A stretch of DNA of 64,000 bases, from positions 1 through 64,000 of the forward strand of contig NZ_KB911608.1 of the NCBI RefSeq assembly GCF_000383615.1, written 5' to 3'. This DNA is from Streptomyces canus 299MFChir4.1. Its GTDB lineage: Bacteria > Actinomycetota > Actinomycetes > Streptomycetales > Streptomycetaceae. This document shows positions 1 through 10,350 of this stretch, one piece after another; positions within the stretch are counted from its first letter, which is position 1, and the number at the start of each line of letters is the position of its first letter. Both the position numbers and the translations under genes were made by a program. The notes beneath the pieces were generated by a model, which ran no database searches, was not told where the DNA came from, and was given only the letters and a program-made list of their open reading frames with translations.

Positions 1-623
1 GGTGAGGCGGCCTCCTACATGCGGCCGAACTTCTTCGCCAACACCCCCGACATCCTGCACGCCTTCCTCCAGCACGGCGGCCGTCCCGCGTTCGCCCTGC
101 GCGCGGTCCTGGCCGCGACCCTCTCGCCGACCTGGGGCATCTACTCCGGCTACGAACTGGCCGAGAACACCCCGCTGCGCGAAGGCAGCGAGGAGTACCT
201 GAACTCGGAGAAGTACCAGCTCAAGACCCGCGACTGGGACACCCCCGACTCCCTCGCCCCCTTGATCACCCAGCTCAACACCGTCAGGCGGGACAATCCG
301 GCCCTACGGCAGTTGCGCGACCTCCACTTCCACCACGCGGACAAGGACGAAGTGATCGCGTACTCGAAGCGGAGCGGCTCGAACACGGTTCTGGTGGTCG
401 TGAACCTCGATCCGCACCACACCCAGGAGGCCACGGTCTCGTTGGACATGCCGCAACTCGGCCTCGATTGGCACGAGTCGGTGCCGGTGCGCGACGAGCT
501 CACCGGTGAGACCTATCACTGGGGCAGGACGAACTACGTGCGTCTCGAACCGGGCACGCGCCCCGCGCACATCCTCACCGTCCTGCGACCGTCCACCCCG
601 CAGATCGGAGGGTCACCCACAAT

Positions 624-627
<4 letters not shown>
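1..627 (+). CDS. glgE: GlgE maltosyltransferase, 3' part
   Basis: This is the C-terminal ~208 residues of alpha-1,4-glucan:maltose-1-phosphate maltosyltransferase (GH13_3), cut by the window edge; frame 1 is open from base 1. GlgE extends linear alpha-glucan using maltose-1-phosphate made by the maltokinase encoded two genes downstream. The visible part contains the end of the barrel (FFANTPDILHAFL, then GIYSGYELAEN, typical of GlgE) and the C-terminal beta-sandwich ending DELTGETYHWGRTNYVRLEP. The catalytic Asp and Glu lie upstream of the window. The stop overlaps the treS start by 4 bases (ATGA), so the two genes are probably translationally coupled. The call rests on family motifs plus the unmistakable treS-pep2-glgB neighbours. 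Confidence 0.93.
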
Positions 628-2324
<1,697 letters not shown>

Positions 2325-2420
2325 CCGACGAGGACCCGGGCGGGGCGGTTTCCACCGCCCCGCCCGGGGCACGCATCAGTAACACCCCGACCAGCCAGCC
2401 CGGGGAAAGGACGCCACGCC

Positions 2421-3809
2421 ATGTCGGAAGCCGTCACCCGTACCGCCACGACAAGTCCAGGCCTCCTCGCCTCACTGGACCCACTCCTGCGCGAGTGGCT
2501 GCCGCGGCAGCGCTGGTTCGCGGGCAAGGGGCGCCCGGTCACCGGCTTCTCGCTGGTGGAGGCCACCGAGCTGCTGCCGCCCACCGCCAAGCTCGGTCTG
2601 TACCACCTGCTGGTCCGCGCCCACCAGCCGCTCACCGTGGGCGCCCCGCCGCACCCGGGGGACTGCTACCAGCTCCTCATAGGCGTGCGCGAGGCGCTGC
2701 CGCCCCGGCTGGCGCCCGCGCTGATCGGCCATGTCGAGGAGGGCCCGCTCGCCGGGCGTACCGCGTACGACGCCCTCCACGACCCACTGCCCGCCGAACT
2801 GCTCCTGGAGGCGATCCGCTCCGGGAGCCGGATCGGCGGGCTGCGTTTCGAACGGGACCCTGACCAGGAGATCCGGGAGGGTCTGGTGGCCCGGGTGATG
2901 ACCGCCGAGCAGTCCAACTCGTCGATCGTCTACGGAGATACGTTCATCCTGAAACTCCTGCGCCGGATCGTGCCCGGCGTCAACCCCGACCTGGAGCTGC
3001 CGCTGGCGCTGGCCCGCGAGGGCTGCCCCCGGGTGCCCGCGCCCACGGGGTGGCTGCGGGCGGAGCTGGCGGGAGAGCCGTACACCCTCGGAGTGCTCCA
3101 GCCCTTCGTGCAGGGTGCTTCGGACGGCTGGGAGCTGGCCCTGCGGGAGCTCGCCAAGGGCGAGGACTTCAGCGCCGAGGCGCACGCGCTCGGACGGGCC
3201 ACCGCCGAGGTGCACACCGCGCTCGCCCGGAGCCTGCCGACCGTGACACTGGGCCACCAGCAGCTCCAGTTGCTGGTCGACGGCATGATCGAGCGGCTGG
3301 AGGCGGCCGTGCAGGCGGTCCCCGCGCTGCGGCCGCACGCGCCGGGCCTGCGCTCCGCCTTCACCGCGCTGGGCGACCTCTCCTCCGAGGGCCGCACCTG
3401 GACCGCGCAGCGCATCCACGGCGACCTCCACCTCGGCCAGTGTCTGCGCTCGGCCGCCGGGCACTGGTCGCTGATCGACTTCGAGGGCGAGCCGTCCAAG
3501 CCGCTCTCCGAACGCCGTCTGCCGCAGCCCACGGCCCGGGACGTCGCCGGGATGCTGCGCTCCTTCGACTACGCGGCACACTCGACCGACCTGCCGGTAC
3601 CGGGCTGGGCCGAGGCGTGCCGGGCCGCGTACTGCTCCGGATACGCCGAGGTCAGCGGCGTGGACCCGCGGACCGATCCGGTGCTGCTGCGTGCGTATGA
3701 GACCGACAAGGCGATCTACGAGGTCGTCTACGAGGCCCGGCACCGCCCGGACTGGCTGCAGGTGCCGATGGCCGCGGTCGCGCGGTACGCGTCGTCCGAC
3801 CTGATCTGA
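2421..3809 (+). CDS. pep2: Maltokinase
   Basis: ATP-dependent maltokinase (Pep2/Mak) makes maltose-1-phosphate, the GlgE donor. The 462-residue protein has an N-terminal cap with RQRWFAGKGRP (about 29-39) and a eukaryotic-kinase-like C-lobe: RIHGDLHLGQ (331-340, catalytic Asp in HGDLH) and LIDFEGEP (351-358, metal-binding Asp). A Lys in FILKLLRR (about 178) fits the ATP-binding Lys. A GGGGAAAGGA ribosome-binding stretch precedes the ATG. It sits between treS and glgB on the same strand with short gaps, consistent with one operon. Confidence 0.95.
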   Translation: MSEAVTRTATTSPGLLASLDPLLREWLPRQRWFAGKGRPVTGFSLVEATELLPPTAKLGLYHLLVRAHQPLTVGAPPHPGDCYQLLIGVREALPPRLAPALIGHVEEGPLAGRTAYDALHDPLPAELLLEAIRSGSRIGGLRFERDPDQEIREGLVARVMTAEQSNSSIVYGDTFILKLLRRIVPGVNPDLELPLALAREGCPRVPAPTGWLRAELAGEPYTLGVLQPFVQGASDGWELALRELAKGEDFSAEAHALGRATAEVHTALARSLPTVTLGHQQLQLLVDGMIERLEAAVQAVPALRPHAPGLRSAFTALGDLSSEGRTWTAQRIHGDLHLGQCLRSAAGHWSLIDFEGEPSKPLSERRLPQPTARDVAGMLRSFDYAAHSTDLPVPGWAEACRAAYCSGYAEVSGVDPRTDPVLLRAYETDKAIYEVVYEARHRPDWLQVPMAAVARYASSDLI

Positions 3810-3842
3810 CCCGACCTGACCTTCGCCAAGGAGGCTCCGCCA

Positions 3843-6530
3843 GTGACCCCCCGCCCCACCCCCAGCGGTTCGGACCCGAAGAAGACTGCGAAGAAGAAGG
3901 CCGCGGAGAAGGCAGTGACCAAGAAGGCGTCGGCGCAGAAGGCGGAGCCGGTGGCCAAGAAGGCCCCCGCGAAGAAGGCGGCCGCCGCCAAGACGGCTGT
4001 CGGCGCGGCGGCGGCGGAAACGGCGCGTGCCGTGAAAGCCGGTGCCGAGAAGGTCGGCGCCGAAGCAACCGGTGCCGTGAAAGCCGTCGCCAAGAGGGGC
4101 GGCGCCGGAAAGGCCGTGGCCAAGAAGGCCGGCGCCGAGAAGGCCGTGGCCAAGAAGGCATTGGTCAGGGAGGCGGCCGTAGACAAACCTGTCGTGAAGA
4201 AGGCCGCCGCGAAGAAGGCCGCGGCGAAGAAGGGGGCCGCCAAGAAGGTGACCACCAAGACCGCGGCGCCGAAGCCGACCGGTGTGAACCCCGCGGTGGA
4301 GCCGGCAGCCCCCGCCCCCGCCCCGCCGCCGGAGGCACCCGTCTCCCCCGCCATGGACGCCGCCGACCGGGACCGGCTGCGCGCCGGCACCCACCACAAT
4401 CCGCACGGCGTGCTGGGAGCCCACCCGGTGCCCGGCGGGGTGGCCTTCCGGGTGTTCCGCCCCTACGCGCTGGGCGTCACGGTCGTGGCCGGGGACGTGC
4501 GGGCCGAACTGCAGGACGACGGCGACGGCTTCTTCTCCGGCCTGCTGCCGCAGCGGGAGATCCCCACCTACCGGCTGCTCGTAGCGTACGAGGAGACGGT
4601 CCAGGACACGGAGGACGCGTACGCCTTCCTGCCCGCGCTCGGCGACCTCGACCTGCATCTGATCGGCGAGGGCCGGCACGAGCAGCTGTGGACGGCGCTG
4701 GGCGCGCAGCCCATGACCCACCAGGGCGTGACGGGGACCCGCTTCACGGTGTGGGCGCCGAACGCGCGCGGTGTGCGGGTGGCAGGCACCTTCAATTTCT
4801 GGGACCCCTCGGCGTTCGCGATGCGCTCGCTCGGCTCCACCGGGGTCTGGGAGCTGTTCGTGCCCGGTGTAGGCGAGGGCGAGCTGTACAAGTTCGAGAT
4901 CACCCGCCCCGACGGCTCCAAGACCCTGCGCGCGGACCCGCTGGCCCGCCGCACCGAGGTCCCGCCCAAAACCTCCTCGATCATCCACACCTCGCACTAC
5001 GAGTGGCAAGACCAGGAGTGGCTGGCGAACCGGGCGGCCGGCGCCCCGGCGCACGAGGCTCCCTTCTCGGTCTACGAGATCCATCTCCCGTCCTGGCGAC
5101 CGGGTCTGACGTATCGTCAGCTCGCCGAGCAGCTGCCCGCCTACGTCAAGGACCTGGGCTTCACCCACGTCGAGCTGATGCCGGTCGCCGAGCACCCCTT
5201 CGGCGGCTCCTGGGGCTACCAGGTCACCGGCTTCTACGCGCCCACGGCACGTCTGGGCACCCCCGACGACTTCAAGTACCTCGTCGACGCGCTCCACCAG
5301 GCCGGGATCGGCGTCCTGATGGACTGGGTGCCGGCCCACTTCCCGCGCGACGACTGGGCGCTCGCCGAGTTCGACGGCCGCACCCTGTACGAGCACGAGG
5401 ACCCGCTCCGCGCGGCCCACCCCGACTGGGGCACGCTGGAATTCGACTACGGACGCCGGGAGGTGCGCAACTTCCTGGTCGCCAACGCCGTGTACTGGTG
5501 CGAGGAGTTCCACATCGACGGCCTGCGGGTCGACGCGGTCGCCTCGATGCTCTACCTCGACTACTCGCGCGAGCCCGGCCAGTGGATCCCCAACGTGCAC
5601 GGCGGCCGGGAGAACCTGGACGCGGTGGACTTCCTCCAGGAGATGAACGCGACCGTCTACCGCCGGGTGCCGGGCGTGGTGACGATCGCGGAGGAGTCCA
5701 CGGCCTGGGACGGCGTGACGCGCGCGACGCACCACATGGGCCCGGGCGGCTTCGGCGGCCTCGGCTTCGGCCTGAAGTGGAACATGGGCTGGATGCACGA
5801 CTCACTGGACTACATGGCCCACGAGCCGGTGCACCGCAAGTACCACCACCACGAGATGACGTTCTCGATGGTGTACGCGTACAGCGAGAACTACGTCCTG
5901 CCGATCTCCCACGACGAGGTCGTCCACGGCAAAGGCTCACTGGTCTCGAAGATGCCGGGCGACTGGTGGCAGCAGCGCGCCAACCTCCGCGCCTACCTGG
6001 CCTTCATGTGGGCGCATCCCGGCAAGCAACTCCTGTTCATGGGCCAGGAGTTCGCCCAGGGCGCCGAGTGGTCGGAGGCCCACGGCCCCGACTGGTGGCT
6101 GCTCGACCCGGCATACGGCGCCGAGGCGGACCACCGGGGCGTCCGCGACCTGGTCCGCGACCTGAACGTCGTCTACCGCCACACCCCGGCCCTGTGGCAG
6201 CGCGACACGGACCCCTCGGGCTTCCAGTGGATCGTGGGCGACGCCGCGGAGGACAACGTCTTCGCCTTCCTGCGGTACGACGCGGAGGGCATCCCCCTGC
6301 TGTCGGTGTCCAACCTCGCCCCGGTGGTCCGCCCCGGCTACCGCCTGGGCGCCCCGGACGACGTCCCGGCCTGGGTGGAGTCCCTGAACACGGACGCCGC
6401 AGGGTACGGCGGCGGCGACGTGACCAACCCGGAGATCGTGAAGCCGGACCCGCAGAGCTGGCACGGCCGCCCGGCCAGCCTCCAGGTGACGCTGCCGCCC
6501 CTGGCCACGGTGTGGCTGCGCCCGGCCTGA
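3843..6530 (+). CDS. glgB: 1,4-alpha-glucan branching enzyme with Lys/Ala-rich N-terminal extension
   Basis: Branching enzyme introduces alpha-1,6 branches into the glucan made by GlgE. The canonical enzyme begins near residue 171 (MDAADRDRLRAGTHH), followed by two CBM48-like modules and the GH13 barrel. Catalytic residues by position are D564 in GLRVDAVAS, E617 in TIAEES and D691 in SHDEVVHG. Residues 1 to about 150 are an extension of repeated KKAAAKKA/EKAVAKKA units, resembling histone-H1-like tails. The GTG start is chosen because AAGGAGG (3828-3834) lies 8 bases upstream. A start near 4353 would give the usual ~725-residue enzyme, but the open upstream frame and strong ribosome-binding site favour the long form. 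Confidence 0.93.
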   Translation: MTPRPTPSGSDPKKTAKKKAAEKAVTKKASAQKAEPVAKKAPAKKAAAAKTAVGAAAAETARAVKAGAEKVGAEATGAVKAVAKRGGAGKAVAKKAGAEKAVAKKALVREAAVDKPVVKKAAAKKAAAKKGAAKKVTTKTAAPKPTGVNPAVEPAAPAPAPPPEAPVSPAMDAADRDRLRAGTHHNPHGVLGAHPVPGGVAFRVFRPYALGVTVVAGDVRAELQDDGDGFFSGLLPQREIPTYRLLVAYEETVQDTEDAYAFLPALGDLDLHLIGEGRHEQLWTALGAQPMTHQGVTGTRFTVWAPNARGVRVAGTFNFWDPSAFAMRSLGSTGVWELFVPGVGEGELYKFEITRPDGSKTLRADPLARRTEVPPKTSSIIHTSHYEWQDQEWLANRAAGAPAHEAPFSVYEIHLPSWRPGLTYRQLAEQLPAYVKDLGFTHVELMPVAEHPFGGSWGYQVTGFYAPTARLGTPDDFKYLVDALHQAGIGVLMDWVPAHFPRDDWALAEFDGRTLYEHEDPLRAAHPDWGTLEFDYGRREVRNFLVANAVYWCEEFHIDGLRVDAVASMLYLDYSREPGQWIPNVHGGRENLDAVDFLQEMNATVYRRVPGVVTIAEESTAWDGVTRATHHMGPGGFGGLGFGLKWNMGWMHDSLDYMAHEPVHRKYHHHEMTFSMVYAYSENYVLPISHDEVVHGKGSLVSKMPGDWWQQRANLRAYLAFMWAHPGKQLLFMGQEFAQGAEWSEAHGPDWWLLDPAYGAEADHRGVRDLVRDLNVVYRHTPALWQRDTDPSGFQWIVGDAAEDNVFAFLRYDAEGIPLLSVSNLAPVVRPGYRLGAPDDVPAWVESLNTDAAGYGGGDVTNPEIVKPDPQSWHGRPASLQVTLPPLATVWLRPA

Positions 6531-6539
6531 ACCGGAACA

Positions 6540-6568
6540 CCGGAGCGGACCCGTGGGGTCCGCTCCGG
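6540..6568. terminator. Bidirectional hairpin between glgB and the HelD-like gene
   Basis: A perfect 13-bp stem (6540-6552 with 6556-6568) has a 3-base loop. It lies between the convergent glgB stop (6530) and the minus-strand stop at 6611, so it can end transcription in both directions. There is no U-tract, as is common in Streptomyces. Confidence 0.8.
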
Positions 6569-6610
6569 GCCGCCGGGGCATCCTCGCAAGGCCATGGTGA
6601 CCTATGACGC

Positions 6611-8863
6611 TCAGGTGGTGACCAGCGCCTTCGGCAGCCGGCCCGTGTGCAGCACGCCCAGCCGCTGGGTGGCGCGGGTCAGCGCCACATACAGGTCACT
6701 CGTGCCGTAGAGGCCCGGCTCGACCACGAGCACGGAGTCGAATTCGAGCCCCTTCGACTGCCGGGGGTCGAGGAGTACGACGGTGTGCGTCAGGTCCGGT
6801 TCCGCGCCCGCCGTCACCCCGTCGAGGCGGGCCGCGAGCCTGCGGTGCAGATGGCGGGGGGCGATGACCGCGAGCCGGCCCTCGGCGGGGGTCAGCTCCT
6901 TCACCGCCTCCGCGACCGCGCCGGGCAGGTCGTCGGTGGCCCGCACCCATGGCCGCACCCCTGTCGACCGCACCGAGCTCGGCGGCTCGAAGCCGGGGTC
7001 GGAGGCGCGCACCACGGCCGCCGCGAGCTCCATGATCTCGGCCGGGGTGCGGTAGTTGACGCCCAGCCGCGCGTGCTCCCAGCGGTCCTGGACGTACGGC
7101 TGAAGGATCTTCTGCCACGAACCCACGCCCGCCGCCTCCGCGGTCTGCGCCGGGTCGCCGACCAGGGTCATCGAGCGGGTCGGGCTGCGCCGCATGAGCA
7201 ACCGCCAGGCCATCGGCGACAGTTCCTGCGCCTCGTCGACGATGATGTGCCCGAACGCCCAGGTGCGGTCGGCCGCCGCGCGCTCGGCGGCGCTGCGGTG
7301 GTCGTCCTCCTCCTGCCGCTCGGCGAACCGCTCGGCGTCGATGATGTCGTGCGCGGACAGGACCTCGGAGTCCTCCTCGTCCTTGTCGTCGAACTCGTAG
7401 GTGCGCGAGGCATACGACACATCGAGCACCCCCTGCGCGTACGCGACCTGGTTCTCACGCTCGCGCTCGGCCCGGGCCCGCGCCAACCGCTCGTCCACAC
7501 CGAGGAGTTCGGCCGCCTCGTCGAGCAGGGGTACGTCCGCCACGGTCCAGCCCCGGGTCACCGGGCGGCGGATGGCGGCCGCGTCCTCGTCGGGGAGGTG
7601 GCCGACCGGATCGGCGAGGAAGTCCGCGACCAGCCGCTGCGGGGTCAGACGTGGCCACAGCTGGTCGATGGCGGCCCAGACCTCGGGGTTCTCGGCGAGT
7701 TCGTCGCGGATCTGCGTGATGTCGCTCGGGTCCAGCAGATTCGTCCCGTCGAAGGGGTCCGTGCCGATACGTTCGGCGACCATGTCGGTGAGCGTGTTGA
7801 GGATGTGGCCCTCGAAGTGCTCACGGGCGACGTTGTGCGGCAGCCGGGCGGCGCGGGTCTTCTCGCGGGCGACCTTGACCAGGCCGTCGTCGAGCATGAG
7901 GATCTCGCGGTCGTGCTCGATCGCGATCACCGGGTCGGGCAGCGCCTGCCAGTCGCGTACGACGTCGGCGAGGACGTCCGCCATGGCCGCGCGCCCCTTC
8001 ACCGCGGCCGCGGCACGGCTGTCGGTCGCCGTCGCCTTCACCCCGGGGAAGAGCTCCCCGACCGTCGCGAGGAGCACACCGGTCTCGCCCAGCGAGGGCA
8101 GCACCTCGCCGATGTAGCCGAGGAAGGCCGGGTTGGGGCCGACGATCAGCACGGCCCGCTTGGCCAGCAACTCCCGGTGTTCATAGAGGAGATAGGCGGC
8201 CCGGTGCAGGGCGACGGCCGTCTTGCCGGTGCCAGGGCCGCCCTCCACCACCAGCACTCCGCGGTGCGGGGCGCGGATGATCTCGTCCTGCTCGGCCTGG
8301 ATGGTCTGCACGATGTCGCTCATGCGTCCGGTGCGCGCGGTGTTGAGCGCGGCGAGCAGGACGGCGTCGCCGGTCGGGTCCTCGTGGCCGGTCCGTTCCT
8401 GATCGCCCAGGTCGAGGATCTCGTCGTGCAGGTCGGTCACCCGGCGGCCCTCGGTGCCGATGTGCCGGCGGCGGCGCAGGCCCATCGGGGTGTGCCCGGT
8501 GGCCAGGTAGAAGGGGCGGGCGACGTCGGCCCGCCAGTCGATGAGGATCGGGGTGCGGTCGGCGTCCTCGCGGCGCAGTCCGATCCGGCCGATGTGATGA
8601 GTGGTGCCCGAGGTGAAGTCGATCCGGCCGAAGCAGAGGGAACCGTCGACCGCGTTCAGCGCGGCCAGCAGACCCGAGCGCTCGGCGACCAGGATGTCCC
8701 GCTCCAGCCGGGCCTGCATCGGGGTGTTGCCCTGGCCGAGCGCGTCCGTGACGGACGCCTCGGTGTCGCCGCGCAGGGCGTCCACATGTGCGTACAGGCC
8801 GTCGATGAATTCCTGTTCCTGCCGCAATTCATCGTCCGGAAAACCGGTGTTTGACAATTCCAC
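6611..8863 (-). CDS. HelD/HelR-family RNA polymerase-recycling ATPase
   Basis: A 750-residue superfamily 1 (UvrD/Rep-like) ATPase. Walker A is GGPGTGKT (208-215), Walker B VDEAQE (542-547), then LVGDPAQT and VNYRTPAE; QSKGLEF and YVALTRATQRLGVLH close the second RecA lobe. The N-terminus (ELRQEQEFIDGLYAHVDALRG) is the long coiled coil that probes the RNA polymerase secondary channel in HelD proteins, and absence of other helicase domains fits HelD rather than UvrD/PcrA. Known actinobacterial members dissociate stalled polymerase, and the HelR subgroup gives rifamycin tolerance; which subgroup this is cannot be settled here. The GTG start at 8863 is the only upstream option, because an in-frame stop lies shortly before it. 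Confidence 0.87.
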   Translation of the reverse strand: MELSNTGFPDDELRQEQEFIDGLYAHVDALRGDTEASVTDALGQGNTPMQARLERDILVAERSGLLAALNAVDGSLCFGRIDFTSGTTHHIGRIGLRREDADRTPILIDWRADVARPFYLATGHTPMGLRRRRHIGTEGRRVTDLHDEILDLGDQERTGHEDPTGDAVLLAALNTARTGRMSDIVQTIQAEQDEIIRAPHRGVLVVEGGPGTGKTAVALHRAAYLLYEHRELLAKRAVLIVGPNPAFLGYIGEVLPSLGETGVLLATVGELFPGVKATATDSRAAAAVKGRAAMADVLADVVRDWQALPDPVIAIEHDREILMLDDGLVKVAREKTRAARLPHNVAREHFEGHILNTLTDMVAERIGTDPFDGTNLLDPSDITQIRDELAENPEVWAAIDQLWPRLTPQRLVADFLADPVGHLPDEDAAAIRRPVTRGWTVADVPLLDEAAELLGVDERLARARAERERENQVAYAQGVLDVSYASRTYEFDDKDEEDSEVLSAHDIIDAERFAERQEEDDHRSAAERAAADRTWAFGHIIVDEAQELSPMAWRLLMRRSPTRSMTLVGDPAQTAEAAGVGSWQKILQPYVQDRWEHARLGVNYRTPAEIMELAAAVVRASDPGFEPPSSVRSTGVRPWVRATDDLPGAVAEAVKELTPAEGRLAVIAPRHLHRRLAARLDGVTAGAEPDLTHTVVLLDPRQSKGLEFDSVLVVEPGLYGTSDLYVALTRATQRLGVLHTGRLPKALVTT

Positions 8864-8943
8864 TCCCGCCCGGATATACTGTGCTCACTGAACTTCTTTG
8901 CGACCCGATAATTTTGAAGTCGCGAATCATTGAATATACGCAA
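8864..8943 (-). promoter_or_regulatory. AT-rich promoter region of the HelD-like gene, possibly leaderless
   Basis: This ~80-base stretch is strikingly AT-rich for this genome. On the minus strand a TATATC -10 candidate (8878-8873) lies 9 bases before the GTG, which suggests a transcript with little or no leader; no good ribosome-binding site is seen. An imperfect inverted pair (GCGAC/GTCGC) flanks an AATTAT core at about 8899-8924. I do not see an obvious long palindrome of the rifamycin-associated-element kind, but that consensus should be searched properly. Confidence 0.45.
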
Positions 8944-8979
8944 AGAAATCCCCCGAGCGCAATCGCTCGGGGGATTTCT
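8944..8979. terminator. Strong hairpin downstream of the thioredoxin gene
   Basis: A perfect 16-bp stem (8944-8959 with 8964-8979) has a CAAT loop and A/T-rich ends on both sides. It lies 15 bases beyond the minus-strand trx stop and separates it from the next minus-strand promoter. Confidence 0.85.
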
Positions 8980-8994
8980 GTGTATTGCGCGGGC

Positions 8995-9327
8995 TCACAG
9001 GACGTCGGTCAGCTCCTCCAGCAGCCGCCGCTTGGGCCTCGCCCCCACCATCGACCGCACGGGCTCCCCGTCCCGGAACACCATGAAGGTGGGCATCGAC
9101 AGCACCTTGTAGGCGTTCGTGGTCAGCGGATTGGTGTCGACGTCCAGCTGGACGACCTTGAGCCGCTCCCCCTCCTCCGCGGCGAGAGCCGTGAGCACCG
9201 GCCCCATCTGCCGGCACGGCGGACACCAGTCGGCGGTGAACTCCACCAGCACCGGCAGCGGTGCGCCGAGCACCTCCGTATCGAAGTCCGCGTCCGTCAC
9301 CTCGGCCACGCCTGCTGCTCTGATCAC
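8995..9327 (-). CDS. trxA: Thioredoxin
   Basis: A single-domain cytoplasmic thioredoxin of 110 residues. The active site reads ADWCPPCRQ, with PPC in place of the usual GPC. The cis-proline loop is SMPTFMVF, and VQLDVDTNP corresponds to the central strand. Start GTG (9327) is chosen because it overlaps the merR stop (GTGA) and has a GGGAGGGG site just upstream; a longer frame to 9351 adds only residues read inside merR. Coupling to the upstream MerR gene suggests the pair is made together, probably under the dyad at 9768-9787. Confidence 0.9.
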   Translation of the reverse strand: MIRAAGVAEVTDADFDTEVLGAPLPVLVEFTADWCPPCRQMGPVLTALAAEEGERLKVVQLDVDTNPLTTNAYKVLSMPTFMVFRDGEPVRSMVGARPKRRLLEELTDVL

Positions 9328-9758
9328 CTGTGGTCCCCTCCCAGTTCGCACACCGGCTCCGGACCGCCCGGAACCTCCGCGTCGGCGGCCAGCTCGGCAC
9401 GCGCCCGCTCGGCCCGCTCCAGCTGCTGCCCGACCTGGGCGCGCACGGCCTGCAACTCACCGATCAGCGCGTCCAGTTCACCGAGCTTGCGCCGGTAGAC
9501 CGCGAGCGAGGCGGGACACGAGTCGCCCTCGGGATGACCGGCCCGCAGACACTCCACGAAGGGCCGCGTCTCCTCCAGGTCGAACCCGAAGTCCTGGAGC
9601 GTCCGGATCTGCCGGAGCAGCTTCAGGTCGTCCTCGTCGTAGGTCCGGTATCCGTTGTGCCCGCGCCGCGCGGGCAGCAGCCCCCGCGCCTCGTAGTAGC
9701 GCAGCGTCCGCGTCGTGGTTCCGGCCCGTGCGGCCAGCTCGCCGATTCGCATGCCCAT
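9324..9758 (-). CDS. MerR-family transcriptional regulator
   Basis: A 144-residue MerR regulator. The N-terminal winged HTH is textbook (MRIGELAARAGTTTRTLRYY, then GYRTYDEDDLKLLRQI), followed by the dimerisation helix. Effector-region cysteines occur in FVECLRAGH, GDSCPAS and near the C-terminus (PVCELGGDH), compatible with a thiol or metal signal, but the exact ligand cannot be inferred. ATG 9758 (or 9752) is the start. The gene is fused by a GTGA overlap to the thioredoxin gene, which points to redox-linked control. A 20-bp dyad lies 9 bases upstream, as expected for an autoregulated MerR promoter. Confidence 0.9.
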   Translation of the reverse strand: MGMRIGELAARAGTTTRTLRYYEARGLLPARRGHNGYRTYDEDDLKLLRQIRTLQDFGFDLEETRPFVECLRAGHPEGDSCPASLAVYRRKLGELDALIGELQAVRAQVGQQLERAERARAELAADAEVPGGPEPVCELGGDHR

Positions 9759-9767
9759 GAACGTAGC

Positions 9768-9787
9768 CCTTGACGCCGACGTCAAGG
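9768..9787 (-). promoter_or_regulatory. MerR-type dyad operator
   Basis: CCTTGACGCCGACGTCAAGG is an inverted repeat with arms CCTTGACG/CGTCAAGG. On the minus strand the left arm supplies a TTGACG -35 element, the standard layout for MerR-controlled promoters, just upstream of the merR start. Confidence 0.7.
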
Positions 9788-10029
9788 CAAGAGCGCGTTG
9801 GGCTCGCGCCCGTTCGACGTCGCCGTCGGCCAGGACTGCCGCACCCCGCGCAGGCGGCGAGCGGCCCTGCGGCCCCATAGGGCCGCGCATTCCTCGACGC
9901 CCATTACGGCGGGGGAAAGCGCCGGGCGGAGTCCGCTTCCTCGACCGAACCCCGAATTTCCCTATTCACGGCGGAGTGGTGCGAGGCACTCGATGGATGC
10001 CCGGCCCGAGCGCCCCACCCGCTCCCGCG

Positions 10030-10350
10030 TCACCGGGGAGCCGTGACCCCCGTCCACGGCTCCCCGGTGCGCTCCGCCCACTCCCGGGCCGCTTCCGGGC
10101 GGCCGGTGAGCATTAGGAGCAGGGAGGTGACGGGACCGCGGATCTCCCCGGCGGCCCCGCGCGTCCATGCGATGTCGGTGGCGACGAGCCGCGCCTTCGG
10201 CAGGGGCCAGGGGCGGGGCGGGAACCGCATGGTCCACACCCGCTCGGCGGCGTCCCGGGCGGCCACCGGCGGCACCGGGCGCTTACGGCCGAAGCCCGGT
10301 TCCGGGTCCTTCGGGCTCGGAACGCAGGCCTCAGCGTTCGGAACGGCTCA
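10030..10350 (-). pseudogene. C-terminal remnant of a mycothiol-dependent maleylpyruvate isomerase-like protein
   Basis: The minus frame encodes GFGRKRPVPPVAARDAAERV, then RLVATDIAWTRG...GEIRGPVTSLLLMLTGRPEA. That pattern is typical of the C-terminal half of the TIGR03083/TIGR03085 DinB-like mycothiol-dependent enzymes of actinobacteria. The N-terminal ~130 residues, including the DinB helical bundle and its metal histidines, are absent: the frame runs back only to the stop of the next gene (10348). No ribosome-binding site or proper start is evident. It is best read as a truncated remnant; a short expressed protein from GTG 10275 cannot be excluded. Confidence 0.5.

Noticed and set aside
2472..5798. 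A 1108-codon minus-strand frame opposite pep2 and glgB
   Set aside because: It is a shadow of two well-supported plus-strand genes and has no family motif or ribosome-binding site.
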